This document shows, in pieces, positions 11,985-23,609 of a stretch of DNA of 64,000 nucleotides. Every line of letters starts with the position of its first letter. Position 1 is the first letter of the stretch. The notes below the pieces were generated by a model. That model ran no database searches. It saw only the letters and a list, made by a program, of their open reading frames with translations, and was not told where the DNA came from. The position numbers and the translations under genes are program-made. Origin of the DNA: Drosophila pseudoobscura (taxonomy: Eukaryota > Arthropoda > Insecta > Diptera > Drosophilidae); NCBI RefSeq assembly GCF_009870125.1, contig NC_046683.1:5394001-5458000 (forward strand). Reading direction: 5' to 3'.

Positions 11985-12300
11985 TTCCCACCTACAGAAA
12001 AACTGATACAATTTTCCATTAAGGAAAGAAACCATGTAAATAATGACTGCAAGGAAATTATGTGTTCTTTTCTTATAGAACAAATGTTAGAAGTAGCTGA
12101 AAAACCTTCACTTGATGATGAATTTGCAGAATATATGTATAAAACTGTCTATAAATATGTTGTATTTCTGTGAGTGGCAAAGCTCTGAGGGAACATTTTC
12201 AGATACTAGAAATTTAATAAGAGAGAAGCGTGGTTTGATAGCCACCGATCCAGACAACTTAAGTCACATTATCGTTCTCCATTCAAATATAGATTAAATA
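11985..12300 (+). pseudogene. hAT-type transposase C-terminal remnant
   Basis: Two adjacent frames give a decayed protein. The first (11976-12173) ends in LDDEFAEYMYKTVYKYVV. The second, continuing to 12297, contains SEGTFSDTRNLIREKRGL, then ATDPDNLSHIIVLHSN and a stop. The pattern of an Ser/Glu-x-x-Phe-Ser segment, a basic residue cluster, and an Asn-Leu...Leu-His-Ser-Asn tail is that of the hAT dimerisation region at the transposase C terminus. The catalytic core was not found, so this is a fragment. Confidence 0.55.
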
Positions 12301-13935
12301 AATAAATAAATTAGATATAGACTATAGACTAGACTAAAGCAAGTGTTTTTTTCTTTATTCTTTTCCTTACGTACAGAAAAACAAAAAAAATTAATGCATT
12401 CGAGTAAATTCGGAAACAGTCTCCCCCCCACTGTCATTCATTCAATTCGTGCCGCGTCGTTTAAATGTTGTGTGTATGAGTTATACGTGGGTGCACTCAC
12501 TCATTCAAACTTTATAGGCGTAGCATTCGAATTCACTCAATTGATTTCGAGCATTACTCTCTCTCTTTCACAGAGTGGCGCCCTGGCGGAGGTGAGCCAG
12601 AAATAATGGTGTGCTGGTGTGCGAGATAAAGGATTCGGAATACAAAATGGTCGCGGAAAACTCGAAACGGATAAAATATTCTAAAACGCTTTTTATTAAA
12701 GTTAAAAGCACGTACTGTACACTGATATTTCGGGCAATAATAATGTATAACATAACCTTTAATATGTTCAGAGCTCAAGTAATCTTTAGTAGATTTTAAC
12801 TAAAATTGTCCATTTATGCCCAGCTTAAACCAAGTCTAGTATGAGTTGATAATTTGATTTGGTGTGAATATTAAATAGCCAAAAATTCATTCACTCTTTT
12901 CCAGAATTAACAAAAGCACTGTCGCAAGTTTTTATAGCTTTCAAAAATAATTAAAAAAATTTCTGAATTTTTGCTGAAATCTATATTTTGATGAAAGAGC
13001 CACGATTTTTTATTTAAAATCCGATAATTTCGCAAACTATCGGCTGCAGAGTTTTGAGAGCCCATTGATATCTGTGTTCCTGAGGTTTTCAGAACTACAA
13101 AGTTCGATTTGGCAGGACCCTCTATATACTGTATTTAAAACGTTGCGACGTTACCCGAAGCTGGCCTTACAAAAGTGTGTGTGTGTGTGTGTATATATGT
13201 AAATTATTGATGTGTGCGTGAGCAGAAATTGCAGCATGTTTGTGAAAGCTTTAAGATTGCATTAAAATGCACCACGCCATGTTAAGGGGTACATACATAC
13301 ATATGCATGCCTGTATGTATGTATTTATGTATGTACATACATGGGCGCTGCGCCTGTGTTTGATGTTGTCAAAGTTATCATCCACACATAGACGCAGAGA
13401 CAGAGAGAGGGAGAGACAGAGAGAGAGAGAGAGGGAGAGAGGAAAGGAGAGAGCACCAGGCAGTGGAGCAGGCTATTAAGCATCCATTTAGGATACTAAT
13501 TTGTGTATCATTACAATTTGTATCTGCACAGGCAGACAAGAACGCTCTTGGCCATAACCCCCACACGCTGCACTGCTTTGCCAGCTAAGCGAGCTTTGTC
13601 GCATGCGACTTGTATGAACATAAAAAGCGGGCGACACAAAGAACTTGGAGCATATAGGGAATGGCAGGACACTGGGGTGCGGGGGAAAATCGGAAAAAAC
13701 CGAAACTAAAGTGGACACAAGGAAAAACATCAGATACATGTACATAGGTACGTATTTATGTACATACAACATGTCGGTGGTTCTTGTTTCATGTTTCTAT
13801 TATTTATCTTCATTTATATGTTACCACCATTTCAATTTGGATTCAGACTAGGTCATGGAACTCCTGAACAACTTTGCCGTGTCACAAGTTTTAATCTTGA
13901 CAGCTTTCACGGAAAAGAGTACACTGTGGTACCAC
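12301..13935. other. Intergenic DNA with microsatellites
   Basis: It contains a GT run (13173-13192), a CATA/TATG quasi-palindromic tract (13288-13342) and a GA-rich purine tract (13390-13455) that might bind GAGA factor. No gene recognised. Confidence 0.4.
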
Positions 13936-14185
13936 TAGAAACCAGACTCCTGCCATATCACACTGAATCCAGGTTTTGGTCCCCCCCCTACCGGCCCTAC
14001 GAGAAAACCGACATTGCAGAATCATAGAGAATAAGCATATCTAACAGATTGCCGAATCTGAATCAGATCGGATTATTCTTATAGTCAGAAGGAACGCTCT
14101 CACACACTCATCGTCGTGCAATGTGCGGCCTTTGGCGAGCGAGAGCTGCCGACGTTGGTGTGACATTAGAAAGCAAAGAACGATG
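13936..14185 (+). mobile_element. DINE-1-like element, 3' portion
   Basis: It has the family's middle and 3' boxes in order: CCATATCACACTGAATCCAG, ACGAGAAAACCG, TTGCAGAATCATAGAGAATA, ATCTGAATCAGATCGGATTA, and TCGTCGTGCAATGTGCGGCC. The 5' end is missing. Confidence 0.75.
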
Positions 14186-15370
14186 TAAAGAAAAATGGAA
14201 ACAGATCAAATCTAAAATATAATAAGTATTAAAATGACAAACAGTTCAACCGACCGGTAGAGGCCGCAACTTTCCTTCTCGTTTTTGCTTGTAGTTTCCT
14301 TTGAGTTCAACTTAATATATTTCCATTTCTAGTAATTCAGTGGAGGGGGGAAAAAGAATAGGAAAATCATTTGGATTTTCTCAAGGGATTTCCCTCAAAT
14401 GGTTGTTTCTCCTACTCTTCCACTCTGACACTCCGCCACTCTGCCAGTCTTGAACCCACACAGGTTGTGGGTTGCGCACAGAGCAGCTAGGAGGACTATG
14501 AAATGTGCTACCCTACCACCCGAAATTGTCCAACCAAGAAACAAAAATGTTTCTCATTGATGTGGCTTTTTAACTTTTCATTATTTACCGCTAAAAGCAA
14601 TAGCAAGAAGGAAAAAACCTGGGGGTAAAAGCGGCAATGGGGAAAAGTTTAAGGAGCAGAGCAGAAAGAAGCAAAAAAAAAAACAAAGCAACAAAAAGAA
14701 AGCAATGTGAAAATCGCTGGGTTCTTGTTAAGTGCCCGAATTCGCCTCACCATCGAATTACGCCATTTTGCCAGCGCTTTGATATGCGCCGTCGTAGGTT
14801 GCTCCCCAGCAACCCCCCACCACCATCCCAACCCAGTCCACCCCAGGCCTCTTCCACATCACCCTCAGCCGGGTTTGTCCTTCAACTCATTTAGCTGATG
14901 CTGCTGTCATTTTTGCTTTTGTCAATTTCTCGTTCCTCACGCTCATGTAACGCAGCCTGCCCAATACCACGAATGCGAACCCCAACCTACCCGAATCCGT
15001 ACTCTCACCTGATGTCTGTGTGCGCCGTTAAATTTGTCTGCTATCTCTGTCTCCTTCCTCCCCCCAGTCTCTCCATTTCGCCATTCTTTTTACCCATTTT
15101 CCAGTCCCTTTTTCCCCGGTTTTACTTTGCACTTTTTTCCCTTTTCCCTTGTCCTTTCCCTTGTCGTGCCTAAACGCTATTAAAGGTTTCTACCTTTTGT
15201 GCGTGCCTGAGTATGTTGTCTAATTTAGTCCATTAGTTTCTTGAATGCTTTGCAATACACACAAACAAAGCAGAAATACCAAGATGAAATTGGATATGGG
15301 CATTTCCATTCCGCCGTTTCGCTACCGACAAATGTACGAGCAAAATGTTTAAAAAAAATAATGAAAAAGT
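14186..15370. other. Intergenic DNA
   Basis: Poly-A-rich tracts lie around 14650-14705 and pyrimidine-rich tracts at 14900-15170. The short Pro/Ser/Leu ORFs reflect those tracts. No gene recognised. Confidence 0.4.
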
Positions 15371-15374
15371 CAAA

Positions 15375-15615
15375 TTAAAACGCGGGGGAACGTTGTGAGT
15401 TGCTGCGGCGACCGCAACTCTACATTTATACCCGATACTATGTCAGTATGGCTCTCCTCCACCAGACGGCGGCAACATTGCACGACACGACAAAGAGTGC
15501 GTGCGAGAGAGACAGAAAATTATTCTGAGCGTGTCGTCGGGTGCTGCGTAGCGACTGATCTCTTACTTTTGGCTATAATAATAATCCGATCCGATCCAGA
15601 TTTGGCAGTCTTGTA
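15375..15615 (-). mobile_element. DINE-1-like element, 3' portion, minus orientation
   Basis: It opens with GAACGTTGTGAGTTGCTGCG and CATTTATACCCGATAC, the reverse complement of the family's 3' end. It runs through TTGCACGACACGACAAAGAG to TAATAATCCGATCCGATCCA. The remainder is deleted. Confidence 0.8.
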
Positions 15616-16470
15616 GATATGGTAATTTTCCTTCTGGATTTCTGGACTTCCTTCATTTAATCTATTTGTATAGTAATTGTTTTAAAGCTATAAGCCAAAA
15701 TAATACGTAACTGACGTTACGCTACAAAAAAAAGTGGCTTTTGAGGCTGGGGTAGAAAATAGCCAAACTCTGTGAAGTGGGTTGGATTATCTGTTATGTA
15801 ATATTTTTTGGCTAATATTTGAAGTGTTGAGTGCTAAATTTCCAAGTTATTCAATGTACAAACCTCTCCGGAATTTTTTGGTTATAAGTCTGAGGCATCC
15901 GGCGTTAGGTTACCTTATTCCGGGGTGATAAAAGTTACAAAATTAACCATTAGCCGAGATTGGTTAAATTTTCTGGAATTTTTAGTAAGTAGTTCAATTA
16001 TCTTTCTTATGGGAGATAATAGTAAAGGAAAACATGACTATAAAAATACCAAAATATACTGAAAAGTGAACTTTGGCCTATTTTAAAAGGTTTTCACATT
16101 AAGGTTAATGAAATTACATTTATGTCGGAAAATAATATCTGCCCAAAAGTATATGGTTATCTGTTTCTATGAACTACTAATGTTTTTGGCATGATGGAGA
16201 TTGTGGCGGAAAGGCCCATACCCCTAGAGTATGCTAGACTTCAAGGGAATAAAAACATATTAAAATAGCTCAATTGCCTCAAATTTATCAACTTCAAAAA
16301 TAATCCTTTTTGTATAAAACAATAAAATATAAAGCCCGATTTGACAACGTTTTTTAAGTGTCGACAATGTTGAAAAAAAAACGATATTTGGTCAATGGTT
16401 CAACTATGTCGCTATACTATAAATCGCTCTGATCGGATTTAATTTATTTTATGATTTAGATTTTAAAATG
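15616..16470. other. AT-rich intergenic DNA
   Basis: No gene. A block near 16040-16080 (ACCAAAATATACTGAAAA) resembles debris of common fly repeats, but I cannot assign it. Confidence 0.35.
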
Positions 16471-16474
16471 TAAT

Positions 16475-17075
16475 CAAGCGGGAACCGTGGTAAGGGCCGC
16501 GCCTGTACTCGGTCAGTATATATGTATATATTATGTAATTTGAACCATATATTTCATATGTCGTTTCGCAAAAGGGACAAATTGATTTTTGGCAAAGAAA
16601 AATTTCATAAAAATCGGTTGAACCGTTTGGGAGATTTGTATATATTAGATTTTATCTGTTTCCCTTTTTTTGCATTTTTCTTACATCTGTCTCTTTTTTT
16701 CTATTCTCCCAACAACACCCGCTATTTCATCTCGCTCCCTTCCGCCAGATCACGCACACTGAACGAGGTAGAGTGTGTGAGAGAGGGAGAGAGAGAGAGT
16801 GGAAGGCGTTTCATTTGTTCCTTCTGGCTATAGTTCTTCGTGGGGGCGGAATGGGACGGGCCTAAATTTGGAAATACACTTGTAACAGTGTGATACCACA
16901 GGTGTCTGGATACGAAATTTGGTTGCTCTAGCTCTTAAAGTCTCTGAGAAGTAAACAGACATGGCTATAACGAGTCGGCTATTAATGCTGATCAAGAATA
17001 TATATACTTTATGGAGTCGGAAACGCTTCCTCCTGGGTGTTACACACACACACACACTTCCACTTGAAGTATCGG
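16475..17075 (-). mobile_element. DINE-1-like element, near full length, minus orientation
   Basis: Reading left to right on the plus strand it has a degraded GAACCGTGGTAAGGGCCGCG, a variable pyrimidine and GAGA-rich middle, and TTTGTTCCTTCTGGCTATAG. Then come GTGTCTGGATACGAAATTTG, TGCTCTAGCTCTTAAAGTCT, AATGCTGATCAAGAATATAT, GGAGTCGGAAACGCTTCC and a terminal AGTATCGGGTGT. Only the 5' block order distinguishes it from the copies at 62.5 and 19.5 kb. Confidence 0.8.
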
Positions 17076-17079
17076 GTGT

Positions 17080-18275
17080 ACTAATGATCTAGTCTCCTAC
17101 TAAATAGATTCCAAATCGTTACGATAAGCTTACTGCTATAGCTGTAAGGATGAAAATAAGTTCTCTTTATTAGTCAGTGCTTTTTCAACTTTTTTCGAGG
17201 GGTACTTAAGTGGAAGGTAACACTTCGAACATCCCAGGGACCAGCCACGAGTGTAACCCCTGACTATACCGGCTAAAGAGTGCAGATAAAGCTTCGAGGT
17301 TTTTTGAGTGTGTGTTTTTGTATTTATTTATTTTTGTGTGGACTTCACTGCATTGTCATTGATTGGCGGCTGTCGTGCAGGACAATGTGAAACATCATTC
17401 GACACAAATCGCTTTTGCCACCGCCTCCCGGTTCTATGGTCAGCCTCACACATTTCAGTGGGACACGTGCCTCTAATTTGCAAGGGCCTGCAACAACATC
17501 ATGAAGTCATGAAAAAAATCCAAAGAAGTGGCAAACCGGGTCACGTGTGTGTTAATTTTGTCACCTCCTGTTCATAAGAGCTTCCTAATTCGGTTCAGTA
17601 TGAAAATTCCTTGGAGTCCTCCCACATCCCCTTCCGCTCCTCACACTTCCCCCACTGAGCGAAAAGGCGCTGCCTATTTTCAGTGCGATTGTCTTTGTGC
17701 ACGTGTGCATCGGTGTAAGTATGAATGTGTGTCACGCCCTTGGTGGCAAAGTCTACAGAATTGATTCAATTCAATCATATTATTTGTTTAAGTATCAGAC
17801 ACCCCAAACACGCGACTCACACAATGTTCGCGAAAAAAATCCACGATAGACCGAAAAGACGAATTTCAAATAGTTTAAAGGAAAGAAAACTATTTAAAAG
17901 TAGCTCCTAAGATAATGGATAATATTCATAGCTAGGCTAAAGCAGTTCAAAAAATACCCCCGATGAAATGCGATTTATCAAGATTGTTTTTCAATTTACG
18001 TGTGGAAAATATGATGTCTCAAATGCCAATGCTCTAATAACATTACACGGATGACAGTTTTAGAAGCAACCAAAAAAAGAACCCGATGGACTTCGATTTA
18101 TCAAGAACTGACGTGTTGATCATTCTCACCTGTGAGATACATTTGTATCTGTATGAATCAAATTTCGGGAGACGACCCAAAACTATTTTGTACAATAGAG
18201 ATTTATGTACTATGGGGTCGGGAAGAGTATCACCGCTTATTTCGAAGCTTGGGTTGGACAAGTCATGAAAATGGA
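17080..18275. other. Intergenic DNA
   Basis: No gene recognised. Fragments such as CTATGGGGTCGGGAAG near 18210 may be further DINE-1 debris. Confidence 0.35.
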
Positions 18276-18279
18276 TGGC

Positions 18280-18475
18280 TCTAACAATTTGAAGATACCG
18301 AAATGAGAATGAAATTATCTACCAGATTGCAGAAAACAATTGCCTGTGGCTAACTTCCGTACTACTTCCTCTCTATCTCTTTAGTGGAGCCATCTAGCGG
18401 AGTGAGCGATATATAAGGCATTGCAGGAAACAGCTCAAAAGTTTACAACAACTAAGTACCGGGTACTAGAAGTGT
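18280..18475 (+). mobile_element. DINE-1-like fragment, 3' portion
   Basis: It has ATTATCTACCAGATTGCAGA, AGTGGAGCCATCTAGCGGAG, CGATATATAAGGCATTGCAG and CTAAGTACCGGGTACTAG, matching the 3' part of the family with a diverged tail. Confidence 0.55.
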
Positions 18476-18479
18476 CGAG

Positions 18480-19465
18480 TCACAACGCTTCGACTGGTTC
18501 TTACATAATTTTACAATTCATTAGATCTCCATTTGCTTAATATTGTTGTGGCTCTTTCTTACGTTTTGCTGATGCTGATGCGATTTCCCCATTTGTACCC
18601 CCGAAGTTCGACCCAAAGCTGCATGGAAGCAGACCGGACCCGTCCTACTCAAATTACAGACACATTGACATCGCCGTGTTCGGGAGAATGCAAGCAAATG
18701 GAATAAAAACGGAGGAGTAGCAAACTGGGATAATTTTGGAAGATGGGGTGGCTGAGTCCTAGTAATGGGAACAACCCCAACGTTAAAAAAAATATAAACC
18801 TGCTGATACACGTCGGGTTTTTCACCGACGCTTCGTGAGAATAACGGTCTGCAGCATTCAAACCCTCGCGACTTTTAGCAAAGAACTCACATCCGATGAA
18901 ATAGAAAACCTACTCAACTGAGGTTTTATTAATTCTTTGTGGAGTTTTCTTTTGTAATCAGACAGTATTTCGAGATATTCCTCTATTAAGCTCTAGTCCT
19001 TCGAGTGACTAGGGAATAAAGGGAGTAGATAAATGTACATATAATACAAAAATTACGGTAGAAAACGTACTGTTCAACAGCAGCTTGGGCAAACCATAAG
19101 AGGTTTCAGTCGCTGGCTCATATTCACGCAGTTTTCCATTAGTTGTCCTCTTGCCCACTCACCGTGTATGCATCCCTCTCGTTTGCTCTGGCGAGCCCTG
19201 CTCCTCCCCGCCACAATATAGTGCGACACCCCGAGGTGTTGGCTTTCTCAATCACTTGGAATGGTGAAAGAGTTCTGCTCGATGATGTTAGCGTAAGCTT
19301 CGACGTCTGTGGCGCTCAGTGGCGTTTATATAAGTCGTATATAAGGCGGATCCGCCAAGATCGGAGATCTATACCAACCATGAATTTGTAAGAAATTCCT
19401 TTTCTGTTTTTAAAAATATCTAAACTTAATTTTGGGAACTATAGTTTTATCCCTATATATCCCAG
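18480..19465. other. Intergenic DNA
   Basis: No gene recognised; short ORFs have no motif. Confidence 0.4.
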
Positions 19466-19469
19466 AACG

Positions 19470-19905
19470 GCTATTTTTATACCCGATGCTCGAAGAATAT
19501 AGGGGTATATTGGGTTCATGATGAAAGTGTGTAACACTAGAAGGATGCGGTTCTGACCCCACAAAGTATATATATTCTTGATCAGCATCAATAGACGAAT
19601 CGATTGAGCCATGTCCGTCTATCCATCCCTATGGGAGCCTAGTTCTCAGAGACTATAGGAGCTAGAGCAACAAAATTTGTATCCAGACACCTGCGATATC
19701 ACACTGAATCAAGCTTGTTTCAAAATTCCACCACTTTCCACCTCCACAAAAGACGAAAATCTGTGACATCCACAATTTTGAAGATACGAGAAAACCAAAA
19801 ACGCAGAATCGTGGAGAACTATAGAAAATGACTGTATCTTTCAATTTGCCGAGTCTGGATCAGATCGGATTATTATTATAGCCAGAAGGAACACATGTCG
19901 AAACA
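19470..19905 (+). mobile_element. DINE-1-like element, well preserved
   Basis: It begins TTTTTATACCCGATGCTCGA and contains GTGTGTAACACTAGAAGG, CAAAGTATATATATTCTTGA, TCAGCATCAATAGACGAATC, GGAGCTAGAGCAACAAAATT, CACAAAAGACGAAAATCTGT and AGAAAACCAAAAACGCAGAA. It ends at GCCAGAAGGAACACATG; the extreme 3' end is missing. Confidence 0.88.
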
Positions 19906-20034
19906 TGGTGGAAACTCATTTGAAAAATTCGTCGGATTCGCTTGAAACTCGTCACTTAAGTAAATTCAAAATGGCGGATGGCCCCCAAGGTTCGCAAACA
20001 CTTCCTTGGGAATTCAGTATAACAATCGAATTTT

Positions 20035-20690
20035 TAAGGTTGTGAGCCACGGAAGGGACCGCGTCCCTACTTTTATACCCGGTACTCAGTCTGTATATAT
20101 GCCAGCTTATGATAAGGTAATTATATATATGTATATATATTTTATACGTAATTATGCGTAAGCGGCGGAATTGGTATCGCAGTCGAAGACTGTCGCGTTC
20201 TCTCTTTCCCACTGTAATTCGGTAAAGCAGTTCGCAACAAAGATTTTTTGGTTAATGTGGGGGGCGAAATCTCTCCGCAAGTTATTGCACATCGCAAACG
20301 AAACTCTTGCCAATATCCGTTTAATATTAACGAGGGGCACGTTGTGAGTCGCAGCCACGGCCGCGACTCTACATTTATACCCGATACCCAGTCAGTATGG
20401 CTCCTCTCCGCCAGAGGGACCACACATTGCACGACGAAGAATGCGTTGCGTATCCACTAAAAATTGATTTGTTCCTTCTGGCTATAATAATAATCCGATC
20501 TGATCCAGATTCGACAGTCTGGGTCTATACCCGGCTATTGATGCTGATGATGATGATGATGATGATGATGATGCAAGAATATATATACTTTATGGGGTCA
20601 AAACCACTTCCTTCTGGGTGTTACGTATATCCATTTTCGCCACAAATCTAATGCACCCCTCTACTCTTTTTTAGTATCGGGTATAACAAC
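20035..20690 (-). mobile_element. Two nested or adjacent DINE-1-like fragments, minus orientation
   Basis: The first fragment (20035-20110) holds only the 3' terminus (TTGTGAGCCACGGAAGGGAC then TTTTATACCCGGTACTCAGT). The second (20338-20690) has the 3' terminus, TAATAATCCGATCTGATCCA, a deleted middle, TATATATACTTTATGGGGTC and the 5' terminus TAGTATCGGGTATAAC. The second has a GAT expansion in it. Confidence 0.8.
20538..20574. repeat. GAT/ATG trinucleotide microsatellite inside a DINE-1 copy
   Basis: About eight to nine TGA/GAT units replace the family sequence GATGCTGATCAAGAATATAT at exactly the point where GATGCTGAT already forms a short imperfect repeat. The downstream flank CAAGAATATATATAC is retained. 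Confidence 0.85.
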
Positions 20691-20694
20691 ATTT

Positions 20695-23095
20695 TAACTT
20701 AGTATGAAAAGTGGAATATATGTAAACTATTTGATGGGCTTGTATTTAAACATATTGATCATACATTTTCGGATCTTATCTTAATATTCTAAGATATAAA
20801 GAAAATGCAATCCCATCGGAAAACAATCGCACCCCTAAAACATTGTCTAATCTGGCTATAACTTTTTTTTTCAGTTTTGAATACCAAGAGGAATATTTTT
20901 AGATCCAGAGATCCTAGATTTCGACAAAGTTTGTCCGCCTTAAAAAATAAGCCGAACCCTTATGAACAAATATAATGTAATTTAATTTAATTTAGGTAAC
21001 TTTAAGGGTTAGGTTATGCTTTTAATTTAAAAAATTTGTATTTTTTCAAAGTTATTTTTGTAAGAGCCAGTGCTTTTTTATATCACACAACTGAAGTATC
21101 TTACATCTGGTTGTAATGCATTTTTGCAATTCTGAAAAGCTGATAGATGAACCTGAGCACTTTGTAGCTGCAGCTCTCCGATTGTGTTGCCCAGTGTTTT
21201 TTTTGCAATGATAAGAAATGCGATGAAAATATGGTTTAACATCGAGCTGACGTTTTAGATGACAATCGAAATCAAAATCCGAACAAAAATGTAGTGCACT
21301 TGTGAGCGACAAATGGTGATGGACCAAAATGACACCCCATTCATGGACTTCCAGTACAGCAGTCACCCCGCAGCACGCCACGTATAACAAGAGCGTGAAA
21401 AGGAAGGAGTGCCAGTGTGCATTGGTTCATCATTTGCAATTATTTGGGCAATAATTACTATTGTGTCTTATGCTTACATTTTGCGCTTGTCGAACGGGGA
21501 GGCGGGTGTTGGCTTTGGAGTGGGGTACACGTCTTCTCACCCCTTGGTAGCGGGCAGCAACGCCTACCCCATTCCTGCCGTCACCCTCTTGACTTAATGA
21601 GGCCTTTTTGTGCTCTTGATGGATTTTAAATTGTTGTCATCATCGCTATTTGTTTGCCAGCTGTGGCAGACGCTGGGCCGAGGGTTGAGAGGAGTCCCCA
21701 GGGGTTCTACGCGACTACAGGAGGTGGAGAACTCTGTTTGAGCATTGTACCTGCACAGGCTAATCCCTCGCAGGCGGATTGTGGTTTCGGGGCACTCTTA
21801 AGCGGATGCTGATCGGCTGAAAAACTTAATTTTTTATCTACTGACCCTGCCGATTTTTCAGATTACTGCGTCAATTGCCCGACTCTAACATTCAATCGAA
21901 AAGTACTATGTGAAAATCTATTAGGGAAAAAAACAAGTGGTTTATATACTCTTGATCAGCTTCGGCAGCTGATATCAAAACAATAAAATATGTGACGGAC
22001 ACCTTTTTTATATATACATACATTTCTTTTTCATTCATCATTTTTGCCTAGAACAAATTTAATATACTTTTTTTTATCTAGTTAAATTTTTTTTGTAAGA
22101 CTCTAGACTTAAGATACAATGTTTAGATGGCCAATTAGTGATTTAAAAATAATTAATTAATTTATTTATTTATTTTAATAATTTTCCTTTAAGGAAAAAA
22201 AGGATTCATTTTTAATTTGAAAGCTTCATATTGTCCAGACTTACCGAACCTAATCTCTGAAGCTCTGAAAAAAAACAGTTTTTAGAAACTAAAAAGAACA
22301 ACCACACCTTAGAAAAAAAAATAGTTCATTCCAAATTTGAAAAGCTCAACATTTTTTAGAAAAACATGGTCTGATTCGAAGCGGAAGTAAAAAATTCAAT
22401 TTTGTTGTCTAGTGTAAACTGCACGAATTTCACCTAGGACTTGAACAAAAATGGGTTGGCTTTTTTTTAAATTACGTTTAGCCGAATCGAATTGGGTTAG
22501 AAGTTGTACTCAGAACTAAAAAAAAAAGAGGGTATGCGTGTTGAAACTTCGCTTGCAAAAAAATAAGGGACACAGTAGAGTTGAAATGCTGCCTGCGAAA
22601 AGGAAGGGACGTCTTATTAGATATTATAAAATAGTCAAAGGAAACCTTTTAATACCTCTTCTCTACCTCCATATCGTATGGAATATACCGAGCCATGCAC
22701 ACCTTTTCTGTTTGGCTATGCGTTGGTTCGACCGATTGTACTTCCCCGATAAGTTCACGAATGTCAACCGTTGGGATGAATAAAGAGAAAAAAAACAGGA
22801 AACAGAGATCAGGCAGAGTCTTTTTTCGCCCTTTAAAGTTGCAAATTGAACGATTTTTATAAGAGGAAATTTAAAAGTCTCCAATTTCAAATTGTGCCGC
22901 TCATCAAGTGCTCTACCAGTGCTCAAACCAGCCCAAACTGTCCCAAAAGCTCTCTTCGCTTGTCGCAAAGTGTCCGTTCAAAAAGGCATAGCAAGATGCG
23001 TATGCGGGAGGGGAGCACTCTAAACGGCAACGGCAACGGCAACGACAGAAACTTGACATATGTACGCCCCGAGCACTTTTTCGGAAACAGCAGGG
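20695..23095. other. Gene-poor AT-rich DNA
   Basis: No convincing coding sequence. Members of a loose AT-rich repeat occur near 22205-22375. An ACGGCA/CGGCAA hexamer array lies at about 23022-23045. Confidence 0.35.
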
Positions 23096-23099
23096 CGAC

Positions 23100-23605
23100 A
23101 TTTTTCTCATTACACCATACCCTGTACTCAAGAGTTAAGGGGGAAAAGCCAGATGGAAGCGACCGACCCCAAAAAATATATATGTACATACGAGTATATA
23201 TTTTTGATCAGCATCAATAATGGTCCGTTTGTCCGATTGTCCATCTTGATAACCGACTAGATCTTAGACATTTTTAGAGCTAGAGCAACCGGATTTTCCG
23301 TCCAGAAAGTCTTGTCGCAAACAGTCCTTAGCATACTTAACTGCTCATATCGTATTGGGTCGTGCCACAACATCTCTGTATAACCCCAAATCCCTATCTA
23401 CCAGATTGGCGAATCAATATCAAATCGTATCATTATTATAGTCTCAATGAATATAACCACTTCCCCTTTCTGACTAACCCCCTGCTACGCGCTCGCTCTT
23501 CCTCATACTCGTCGTCGTACATTGTGCACCACCTGGAGGTGTAAGCGATATATAAAAGCCGCTGGTGGAAAGAGAGAGATGTACGTTTATTCTACAGGAA
23601 TGGAA
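23100..23605 (+). mobile_element. DINE-1-like element, diverged but nearly full length
   Basis: It has CATACCCTGTACTCAAGAGT, ACCGACCCCAAAAAATATAT, TTTTGATCAGCATCAATAAT, TTTTTAGAGCTAGAGCAACC, CTATCTACCAGATTGGCGAA, TATCATTATTATAGTC and TAAGCGATATATAAAAGCC in family order. Confidence 0.75.
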
Positions 23606-23609
23606 ATGG

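Noticed and set aside
13390..13455. GA-rich tract as a Polycomb/GAGA regulatory element
   Set aside because: No gene nearby to regulate and no partner motifs, so a simple repeat is the better reading.
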